Shown here one piece after another: positions 17,198 through 23,312 of a stretch of DNA of 64,000 bases; position 1 is the stretch's first letter, and each line of letters opens with the position of its first letter. Source of the DNA: Bog-950 sp964631835 (lineage in GTDB: Bacteria; Bacteroidota; Bacteroidia; Chitinophagales; LD1); the NCBI GenBank assembly GCA_964631835.1, contig CAZWAD010000005.1, forward strand, positions 62,001 through 126,000, read 5' to 3'. The notes beneath the pieces were generated by a model. That model was not told the DNA's origin. It saw only the letters and a list, made by a program, of their open reading frames with translations, and did no database searches. Position numbers and translations under genes: made by a program.

Positions 17198-17374
17198 TTA
17201 GGTGATTGTCTGTCCGCAATAATTTTTTCCAAAGTCAGCGTTGAACTGTCCGCCCGACAAAAGTTGATACGAAGCACAAAACTTAAAACCTGCGACAAAG
17301 TCAAGTCCGAAGTCCGAAGCGGACAGTCCACCGATGACTTTATAAACTGTCGTGATTGTGCTGTCGTCTAACAT
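17198..17374 (-). CDS. Small hypothetical protein, 58 residues (cassette gene c1)
   Basis: An ATG only 2 bases after the attC core GTTACCAGC opens a 58-residue frame (MLDDSTITTVYKVIGG...DFGKNYCGQTIT) ending in TAA, 17 bp before the WapI-like start. Base use is rich in GAC and GTC, like the next gene, and the composition is protein-like (GGLSASDFGLDFVAGFKFCASYQLLSGGQF). An ORF start this close to the recombination core is common in integron cassettes. No family recognised; it may instead be a decayed or alternative 5' segment. Confidence 0.5.
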   Translation of the reverse strand: MLDDSTITTVYKVIGGLSASDFGLDFVAGFKFCASYQLLSGGQFNADFGKNYCGQTIT

Positions 17375-17375
17375 T

Positions 17376-17557
17376 GCTGGTAACGGTTCAGGGGTTTGCG
17401 ATGGCGGGGAGTTTTAGCACTAAACTTTATTCGGAGAACTGAACTTCCACCTTGCACAAATCGAAGATTCACGAATTCCATTTAAAATCAATTATAGCAT
17501 GAGTAAATGTGTCTGCGAAGCACGGAACCCCCGCTATCGCAAACCCCTTGTTAGCGG
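17376..17557 (-). repeat. attC-like recombination site b
   Basis: 182 bp, the same length as site c. On the minus strand it starts with ACCGCTAAC and continues AAGGGGTTTGCGATAGCGGGG, an about 110-bp unpaired middle, then CCCCGCCATCGCAAACCCC and the core GTTACCAGC (17376-17384). The 19-bp stem arms pair with one mismatch. The 5' core (TACCGCTAAC) is complementary to the start of the same cassette at 18209-18218 (GTTAGCGGTA). The 3' core (GTTACCAGC) instead pairs with the far end of the next cassette. This is the expected arrangement for integron cassettes. Confidence 0.85.
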
Positions 17558-17589
17558 TAGTTTTTCTCTCGTTGTCCAATGTCGTCAAG

Positions 17590-18189
17590 TTATATGTTTT
17601 TAAGTTTCTCGTCAAACCAAATGTCTTCATAACCGTTTCTGTCTGCTAAAAAACGAAAGCCAACGTCAAGCCCTAAATATTTTATTATGTCTGGTCGTTG
17701 TTGTAGTAAATGTTCTGCACAAATTGGTTGAAAGAAGTCGTCCGCTTCTGAATATTCACCTGTCCAAATAAACCAACCTGTCGTCCCTTTTTCGCTTGGG
17801 TGTCTAAGTCCGTTAATTGGGTCTTTGTCAAGGTTAGCCGAAACACCTACGTTTAGTTTTTTGTTGATTGGTTTCCAATTTGAATTGTGTGTCGTGCAAA
17901 TTTCTTTTTGTTTGTCAATATGTGAGTTCCAAGAGTTGTAACTCATTAACTCGTCTTGTCCTGTTAGCAGTCTGTTTTTCCAAAGACGAATATTTGTCTT
18001 GTTGATTTCAAAATTTATTTCTTCGTTGTCCCAGTCAAAAATTGTTTCGGAAATTATTTCGTCTCCGTCCCAATCAAAGTCGTCATCACTAATTGCTTTC
18101 CACGCAAAGTCTGTAATAACCAATTTGTCAATTTTGTCGTCCAAAAAATTGTCGCAGAGTTCTATTAAATGTTGTCTGGTTACTGTCAT
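17590..18189 (-). CDS. Imm33-like / immunity-type protein (cassette gene b)
   Basis: 199 residues. The N-terminal half is acidic with repeated DWD motifs (FDWDGDE, IFDWDNEE). The C-terminal half has GLRHPSEKGTTGWFIWTGEYSEADDFFQPICAEHL, then IIKYLGLDVGFRFLADRNGYEDIWFDEKL. This half resembles, from memory, immunity-type domains with an RHPxxxxTxGWxIWxGE signature (Imm33/DUF2185-like annotations). It is probably a cytoplasmic immunity protein or a protein of similar fold. No toxin is next to it. It is flanked on both sides by attC-like sites and rich in GAC/GTC codons, unlike the core genes nearby. Confidence 0.65.
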   Translation of the reverse strand: MTVTRQHLIELCDNFLDDKIDKLVITDFAWKAISDDDFDWDGDEIISETIFDWDNEEINFEINKTNIRLWKNRLLTGQDELMSYNSWNSHIDKQKEICTTHNSNWKPINKKLNVGVSANLDKDPINGLRHPSEKGTTGWFIWTGEYSEADDFFQPICAEHLLQQRPDIIKYLGLDVGFRFLADRNGYEDIWFDEKLKNI

Positions 18190-18210
18190 TGCGTGGTCGT
18201 CATAGAATTA

Positions 18211-18344
18211 CCGCTAACGTTTTACGGATTGCCGAAGGCGCGGTTAAAAATGCGCCTGCTTATCCGCAAACACTAAACTAAAAAGAATGAACAAAGCTAC
18301 CACTAAAGACCTCGCCCGCGCTTTCGGCAATGCGATGTTAGCGG
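18211..18344 (-). repeat. attC-like recombination site a
   Basis: 134 bp. On the minus strand it reads CCGCTAAC-ATCGC-ATTGCCGAAAGCGCGG, an internal loop, CCGCGCCTTCGGCAAT and, after a short spacer, GTTAGCGG. The inner stem is about 16 bp with one mismatch and the outer cores are perfect complements. Spacers of unequal length separate core and stem, as in known attC sites. It differs in the stem and middle from sites b and c but keeps the same core. It lies 15 bp after the stop of the T9SS-cargo gene. Confidence 0.85.
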
Positions 18345-18358
18345 CTGGTTTTCTCACG

Positions 18359-19306
18359 TCATTGCTTGACAACCTTTCCAGTTTTCAGCGTTCCTTTGTT
18401 GCTCCTTAACTCATAAAAGTAAATGCCGTCTACCAGTTGCTCTGTGTTTACTGTCGTGGAGTTTGTAAAGGTCTGTTGCAATACTTGCTGCCCGAGAAAG
18501 TTGTAAAGCGAAACAGTTGTCTGCTCATTGGCGGCAAGAGAGAAAGTAAGTTGATTGGAAAAGGGATTTGGAAATAAACTTACGCCAGCATTTTGTTTTG
18601 GTTCTTGAATGCCAACTGAAAAATTGCAAGGAAGCGAATCAGTTGTTAAACAGACGTCATCAAGGTAATAGTAGCCAATATCATAAAGGCAAAGACTGCT
18701 TCTGAAGACAGTATCTGTCACTTGATAACCATTAAAATTACCTATGATGATGTAATTATAAGCGGAGTCAGCAATAAAAGAACCTGATATTGTTGTCCAA
18801 TGTGTGGAATCGGAAATGATTGATGTCGAGTTTATTTTTCCGTAATGAAACATTGAATCTTGAGGCATTACAAATGTTATCTGAAATGAATCTGTTGAAA
18901 ACCCTATTCCTAAATTGTTAGTCGCATAGCTCGAACATTCTGTCAGGGAAACTTTAATTGAAGCGTAGTATTTAACGCCAATTGTAAGCGGTGTAGTTAG
19001 TCGTGCAGCATAATACTCATACCAAGGAATACTTTCCTCATAAGACATAAGTCCTGCATAATTGATACCTGTTGCTGGTTCCTGAAAGCCTGCAAAATTT
19101 ATTGGAACACCTTTCATGGTGTCAGTGTTACAAGTGCTATAAATATCAGGTGTGCCTCCAAAGGAAGTCCACCCTTGAATGGAAAATATATCGTCTATGT
19201 AATTGGGGCACCAATTGAGATTTTCAAAACTCGGATTCGGAACTAAATTCTGTCCGAAGCAAACCCTGCAAGTCAGTAAGAGAGAAATTGTCAGAAGTTT
19301 TTTCAA
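18359..19306 (-). CDS. Secreted protein with T9SS type A sorting domain (cassette gene a)
   Basis: 315 residues from a TTG start (19306). Signal peptide MKKLLTISLLLTCRVCFG, then QNLVPNPSFE, the usual opening of a jelly-roll, carbohydrate-binding-like domain (about 20-215, with WTTISGSFIAD and YYYLDDVCL). The C-terminal 75 residues are a type A T9SS sorting domain: LFPNPFSNQLTFSL, VSLYNFLGQQVLQQ, LVDGIYFYELRSNKGTLKTGKVVKQ. It should be exported and anchored to the cell surface. An attC-like site lies 15 bp after the stop, and a GTTAGCGGC core about 48 bp upstream of the start, so it is the largest cargo of the cassette array. Confidence 0.85.
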   Translation of the reverse strand: MKKLLTISLLLTCRVCFGQNLVPNPSFENLNWCPNYIDDIFSIQGWTSFGGTPDIYSTCNTDTMKGVPINFAGFQEPATGINYAGLMSYEESIPWYEYYAARLTTPLTIGVKYYASIKVSLTECSSYATNNLGIGFSTDSFQITFVMPQDSMFHYGKINSTSIISDSTHWTTISGSFIADSAYNYIIIGNFNGYQVTDTVFRSSLCLYDIGYYYLDDVCLTTDSLPCNFSVGIQEPKQNAGVSLFPNPFSNQLTFSLAANEQTTVSLYNFLGQQVLQQTFTNSTTVNTEQLVDGIYFYELRSNKGTLKTGKVVKQ

Positions 19307-19353
19307 TGTGTTACTGTCGGTTAAGCGATGAACTGTCGCGGTGCGTTAAACTT

Positions 19354-19404
19354 GCCGCTAACTTATTTATACCCGCACCATTTTACATTGAGAGGTGCGG
19401 GTAT
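19354..19404 (-). other. Leading-edge core and hairpin of the cassette array
   Basis: On the minus strand GTTAGCGGC (19354-19362) precedes the cassette a sequence and is complementary to that cassette's own 3' core. Just outside lies an 11-bp perfect hairpin (19369-19379 with 19394-19404, arms atacccgcacc / ggtgcgggtat, 14-base loop). The hairpin could be the L'/L'' stem of a degenerate attC, or an unrelated terminator. No outer R'' core was found. Confidence 0.5.
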
Positions 19405-19519
19405 CCCCCCAAAATGGGTGGCTAAAGCGAAGGTATCCGCTTTTTCCTGTTTCGCTTTATTTCCTTAACGGAGGGTGCCCCACCCACCGGTAAATAAATG
19501 TAACCCAATCCCCCAAAAA

Positions 19520-19549
19520 ACAAAAAAGCCCCGTTTTTCAGCGGGACTT
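19520..19549 (-). terminator. Rho-independent terminator of the hypothetical gene upstream
   Basis: On the minus strand the arms cccgc and cgggg pair around a tgaaaaa loop, followed by c and a run of six Ts. It is about 210 bp past the stop of the gene at 19757, and is the first such structure downstream of it. Confidence 0.55.
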
Positions 19550-19756
19550 GACACATTGTAAATGTAAAGGAGGACCCTTTACAAGGTATAATATAAACCA
19601 CCGTTATTCGAAGTCTTCCGAAGGATGACTTGGAACAACAGGGGCATAACACTTCCCAAGTTTCTGCCCCACCGCTAAAGCCAAGCTGCCACGCGCAAAA
19701 TCTTCGGAAGTCTCGCTAATACTCCTTCGTGTAAACCGTGCAATTCGTGTCTTTAA

Positions 19757-20914
19757 CTACGGAAACACAAAATTTACAATAGTTGTATTGCCTGCTACCA
19801 CCGTTACATTATGGCTGATAATGTTTGCCGGGTTGCTGTTCAGCGCGCCCTGAATGGTATAATCACCGGGCGGCACATCCGGAAATATGTAGTTGCCTGC
19901 CCCATCGGTAGGAATGCTTACCGGGCTGCCCGGTATTTGCAGCGTAACAGTTCCGGGCGCACTGCTGCCGCCCTGTGTTACCTGTCCGCTTATAATTCCC
20001 ATGGTTGATGTAGATGCCAGCACCACTTCCAGCGTGGTGGTTTGGTCCTTTACAATTACTGCCGGCACAAACTTCTCCACAAACCCGTCTTTGGTAAACC
20101 GCACACTCTTGTTACCGGCAGTAAGCCCTGTCAGTTGACCCATGCCGTCCTCATCGGTGCTGCCGGTGCGGTCGTCAACGCTTACAACAACATCCTCCAG
20201 GTTATTATTCAAAGTATCTTTTACATGAAAACTCAGCGTACCTATATTCGGGTTCTTCTTCTTGCGCTTACCCAGGTCAATAATTTTTCTGCCGTTGATG
20301 TAAGTAATATAAAGGTCGGGGTTGGAGGTCATAAAAATCTTCATGCCCTCGTCTAACCGCTCTTTAACAATTTTATTCGCCTCGGCAAAATGCCCGGCAA
20401 GGCCGGTAGTGGCGCTTCCTTTTTGAACGGTAGCTGTGCGCGGGGCTTCAGCCATTCCCTCAAAATCAGTTATCAGCGTCATAAATTCGGCAAGCACCGG
20501 AGCAGTTATTCCGCGCCCTGCCAAAGCCGCCAGGTTGCTGTTTGCCCGGTCGTGAACCAGCCGGCATATATCCGGCAGCTGCTCATCGCGCATGCGGTCC
20601 AGTTCGGTGGGGCTGTAATTCACCTCTTCAAACAAAGTATAATTGCTGTCGGCACTCGCCAGCGCCTTTAAAGCTCCTGCCACCATTATCGCCTTTTCTA
20701 TCATATCTTCTTTAACATCGCCTTTATCGCGCGCTACTCCGGTGGTTTGAAGTTTCTGCTTAGGCGATAAGGCTTTAATGGAGTTTACCTCTGCCGCCAA
20801 AGCGTCAAAGTCGGCATCCAAATCGGCAATAGCCGCAATTGCTGCTGCAAAAAGAGCGCGTATAGCCTGCAATGTTCTGAACATCGAAAGCTGATTTTCC
20901 TGTACATCTGTCAT
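19757..20914 (-). CDS. Hypothetical protein with carboxypeptidase-regulatory-like C-terminal domains
   Basis: 385 residues, no signal peptide. The N-terminal 200 residues are helical (MFRTLQAIRALFAAAIAAIADLDADFDALAAEVNSI, then further helices) with no recognised family. Two small beta domains follow: about 225-295 (IGTLSFHVKDTLNNNLEDVVVSVDD...GNKSVRF, Asp/Gly turns) and about 300-385 (GIISGQVTQGG...GAGNYIFPDVPPGDYTIQGAL), both like the carboxypeptidase regulatory (CarboxypepD_reg/SdrD-B-like) fold. The helical domain might dimerise or bind a membrane partner. It reads away from a 21-bp minisatellite that lies between its start and the XRE regulator. Confidence 0.6.
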   Translation of the reverse strand: MTDVQENQLSMFRTLQAIRALFAAAIAAIADLDADFDALAAEVNSIKALSPKQKLQTTGVARDKGDVKEDMIEKAIMVAGALKALASADSNYTLFEEVNYSPTELDRMRDEQLPDICRLVHDRANSNLAALAGRGITAPVLAEFMTLITDFEGMAEAPRTATVQKGSATTGLAGHFAEANKIVKERLDEGMKIFMTSNPDLYITYINGRKIIDLGKRKKKNPNIGTLSFHVKDTLNNNLEDVVVSVDDRTGSTDEDGMGQLTGLTAGNKSVRFTKDGFVEKFVPAVIVKDQTTTLEVVLASTSTMGIISGQVTQGGSSAPGTVTLQIPGSPVSIPTDGAGNYIFPDVPPGDYTIQGALNSNPANIISHNVTVVAGNTTIVNFVFP

Positions 20915-21058
20915 TGGTTTTATTGTTTATGGTTATTAAATATTGTTTTTCACCGGTCTGTTCTTCAGCCATAACTTTTTCTGTTTTGTAATGCCAATTT
21001 GACCGTCTGCGCCCAAAACACTCCAAAAAGCCCTTAGCAAAGCCATCTCCGCACTAAA

Positions 21059-21478
21059 CATTGCCACCTCCGCCAAAAACACCGGCTCCTCCGCACTAAA
21101 CATTGCCAACTTCGCCAAAAACAATGGCATCTCCGCACTAAGCATTGCCATCTCAGCTCAAAACACCGGCTCCTCCGCACTAAACATTGCCACCTCCGCC
21201 AGAAACAATGGCATCTCCGCTTCAAGCATTGCCATCTCCGACAAAAACATCGCTGTCTCATACTGACACAATGACCTCTCGCGGTCAAGCAAAAGCTCCT
21301 CAGCTCAAAGCATTGGCATCTCCGCCTAAAGCATTGGCAACTCCGCCCAAAACATTGGCATCTCCGCCCAAAGCATTGGCATCTCCGCCCAAAACATTGG
21401 CAACTCCGCACAAAGCATTGGCAACTCCGCCCGAAGCATTGGCAACTCCGCCCAAAGCACTGCCGCCTCAGCCAAAAT
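21059..21478. repeat. 21-bp minisatellite, 20 units
   Basis: Twenty uninterrupted 21-bp units, consensus close to CATTGGCATCTCCGCCCAAA plus one base. Units near the 3' end (13-19) are almost identical; those in the middle (10-12) have diverged. The unit length is 7 codons. Plus-strand frames read KALATPP heptads and NIATSAK-like heptads; one minus-strand frame reads CQCFGRR heptads. No frame has a convincing start, promoter and uninterrupted length, so I do not call a gene. The plus-strand unit resembles the coding heptads of the coiled coil in the XRE gene downstream (CCATTGCCGCTCAGGAAAAA). Confidence 0.9.
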
Positions 21479-21588
21479 CAGGGCGCTTCATCCGTATCCA
21501 AACCATCAAGCCCGCTAACCCGAAACCAGCCCCGCTTTCAGCTTTAAACTTCCGGCTTATTATGTCAAAAAACTTTACGCAAAAATAT

Positions 21589-21619
21589 TTTGCATTCTCA
21601 CCAGCAGAAAATATATTTG
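21589..21619 (+). promoter_or_regulatory. Bacteroidota-type promoter of the XRE coiled-coil gene
   Basis: TTTG (21589-21592), 19-bp spacer, TATATTTG (21612-21619). This fits the known Bacteroidota consensus TTTG-N17-23-TAnnTTTG with the preferred spacing, the best match in the window. Transcription should start near 21626. Confidence 0.75.
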
Positions 21620-21656
21620 GTTGCAAATAGCAATCTGCGGAGTTGCAAAATGCAAC
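21620..21656 (+). promoter_or_regulatory. Probable autoregulatory operator pair
   Basis: Two GTTGCAAA elements start at 21620 and 21642, 22 bp (two helical turns) apart. The second forms a perfect palindrome GTTGCA-AAA-TGCAAC (21642-21656); the first forms TTGC-aaata-GCAA (21621-21633). They overlap the predicted transcription start and leader of an XRE regulator gene, a typical place for autorepression. Confidence 0.55.
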
Positions 21657-21692
21657 CCCGAAAAAAGTTTTAACCGGTTCAAATTATGTCCG

Positions 21693-22250
21693 GTGAACAC
21701 ACTGAATGAAAATATCAGGAAACTAAGGCGCCTGCTTGACCTTACCCAGGAAAATATGGCTGCGTGCCTGAAAATTTCGCGGCAGGCTTACAGCAAAAAA
21801 GAATGCGGGAAAAATAATTTCACCAGCCGGCAGTTAAGAGATGTTGCCGCTGAACTGAAAACCACAGTCCGGAAACTCAAAGACGGCTCCTGCTTCCATC
21901 ATCTTCCTCAGCCCCCTGCCGGAGAAACACCGCCCGCTGCCGAAGCAGTTCGCCAGTATCAGAAAACAATTGCCGCTCAGGAAAAAACCATTGCCGCTCA
22001 GGCTGAAACCATCAGCGTTCAAAAAACCGCTATCAGTGAAAAAGACCGGGCTATCTGCCGGCTTAGAAAAGAAGTGCGCAGCCTGCGCAATAAAGTCCTT
22101 CACCGCAAAGCCGCCTGGAGAAGCCGACAGAGTTTAGTCAGCCTTGGCAATAAACACATCGCTGCGTTCGTTCAGCTTCGCCTGCAGAAGCCGGGAGAGT
22201 TTCACCTTGCCGATGACATACCTGGCAGAAGAACTGGTAAAGCGCTCTGA
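21693..22250 (+). CDS. XRE-family regulator with coiled-coil tail
   Basis: 185 residues from GTG 21693 (NTLNENIRKLRRLLDLTQENMAACL); the upstream TTG at 21621 would place the operator inside the gene. HTH at about 5-60 (ISRQAYSKKECGKN, RQLRDVAAELKTTVRKL). From about 90 to 160 comes a coiled coil with heptads KTIAAQE-KTIAAQA-ETISVQK-TAISEKD, encoded by 21-bp repeats like the neighbouring minisatellite. The last 39 residues are antisense to the end of hom (117-bp overlap) and look like read-through after loss of a natural stop, since the +1 frame has TAG at 22129. Function: DNA-binding, probably self-regulating. Confidence 0.65.
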   Translation: MNTLNENIRKLRRLLDLTQENMAACLKISRQAYSKKECGKNNFTSRQLRDVAAELKTTVRKLKDGSCFHHLPQPPAGETPPAAEAVRQYQKTIAAQEKTIAAQAETISVQKTAISEKDRAICRLRKEVRSLRNKVLHRKAAWRSRQSLVSLGNKHIAAFVQLRLQKPGEFHLADDIPGRRTGKAL

Positions 22251-23312
22251 AATATCATGAACGTCAAGCTCTGCAATAATTTTTTCATCGCTGAACCGGA
22301 TATACAAATTCAGCGCATGCTCGTTGCTGAAAGGTATAGCTCCGTTCTGTTTTATCTTCTTGTATTCGTACCGGTAGTTATAGCTAAGCGCTGAAATATC
22401 GGAAAGAACCGCAGAGCCCGTAGGATGCCCCCCCGCGCCCTTGCCCAGGAAGAATTGCTTGTCCGAAAAAGCCGCGCCAAGCTGAACGGCATTGAATTCG
22501 TTTCGCACTTCATAAAACCAGTCGTGCTCGCGAATGAATTTCGGCAGCACATAAGCCACAATCTTGTTATCGGTGCGGTAGGTGTGTGCTATCAGCTTTA
22601 TTTTATAGCCCTTTTCGCGCGCATAAGTTGAATCGGCAGCCGACAGGTTCTGAATGCCGAAGTTGAAAATGTCATCGGGCTTTACAAACAAGCCGAAAGT
22701 ATGGTTAACCAGTATCACTAACTTGAATTTCGCATCGAAACCTTTTACATCGAGCGTAGGATTGCTTTCCGCAAACCCCAGTTCCTGCGCCTGTTTCAAA
22801 GCGGCATCGTAGGTAAGCCCTTCATCCGAAGTTTTCGTCAGAATATAATTAGTGGTGCCGTTGCAAATTCCTTCGAGCGAGGAGAGGAGGTCGTTGTCGT
22901 AGTACTCTTCCAGGTTGCGGATAATGGGAATACCTCCGCACACCGATGCTTCGTACAAAAACGATACGTTGTGCTTTTGCTGAAGTTCGTACAACTCGGT
23001 CAAATGCTCGGCAATCATTTTTTTGTTGGCAGAAACCACCGCCTTGCCTTTTTTCAAGGCTGCCGATACAATGTCAAAAGCTTCATCGGCATTGTCAATC
23101 AGTTCAATCACCGCATCCAGCGAATCATCGTTCAGTATTTCGTCTTTGTCGAAAGTGAAATATTCCATGCCAATAGGGCGCGGCTTGTCTTTGTGTTTTA
23201 CACAAATCTTCGCCACCTCGGCATTTATCCCTTTCGTTTTATGCAATACATCATAAAGCCCCTGCCCCACCACTCCGAAACCGAAAACTCCCAGTCGTAA
23301 TTTCTTGTTCAT
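22134..23312 (-). CDS. hom: Homoserine dehydrogenase
   Basis: 392 residues. Reduces aspartate semialdehyde to homoserine, the branch point for Thr and Met. The NAD(P)-binding GFGVVG loop is at 11-16 (LRLGVFGFGVVGQGLYDVL), followed by VVSANKKMI, EASVCGGIPIIRNLEE and GTTNYILTK. The catalytic segment reads ESNPTLDVKGFDAKFKLVIL. The start overlaps the metX stop by 4 bp (23309-23312), and metX product and substrate link directly to this enzyme, so they form one operon. No ACT domain is visible, so feedback control is uncertain. Confidence 0.95.
   Translation of the reverse strand: MNKKLRLGVFGFGVVGQGLYDVLHKTKGINAEVAKICVKHKDKPRPIGMEYFTFDKDEILNDDSLDAVIELIDNADEAFDIVSAALKKGKAVVSANKKMIAEHLTELYELQQKHNVSFLYEASVCGGIPIIRNLEEYYDNDLLSSLEGICNGTTNYILTKTSDEGLTYDAALKQAQELGFAESNPTLDVKGFDAKFKLVILVNHTFGLFVKPDDIFNFGIQNLSAADSTYAREKGYKIKLIAHTYRTDNKIVAYVLPKFIREHDWFYEVRNEFNAVQLGAAFSDKQFFLGKGAGGHPTGSAVLSDISALSYNYRYEYKKIKQNGAIPFSNEHALNLYIRFSDEKIIAELDVHDISERFTSSSARYVIGKVKLSRLLQAKLNERSDVFIAKAD

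Larger units (their letters stand above)
19307..19756. other. Intergenic region at the array edge
   Basis: 450 bp. It contains the cassette-edge core and hairpin (19354-19404), a weak plus-strand hairpin (aaagcg / cgcttt followed by Ts, about 19425-19445) and the terminator of the minus-strand gene at 19520-19549. An open 76-codon minus-strand frame at 19422-19652 has no coding character and is not called. No integron integrase gene or clear attI is here. Confidence 0.6.

Noticed and set aside
19422..19652. 76-codon minus-strand ORF after the cassette array
   Set aside because: It spans a terminator and low-complexity sequence, and has no RBS or family resemblance.
21034..21411. Minus-strand Cys-rich repeat ORF (CQCFGRR heptads) and the overlapping plus-strand KALATPP ORF
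   Set aside because: Both frames are open only because a 21-bp repeat keeps frame; no start signal and no independent coding evidence.
21059..21478. CRISPR array
   Set aside because: The 21-bp units follow each other directly without spacers and no cas gene is near.
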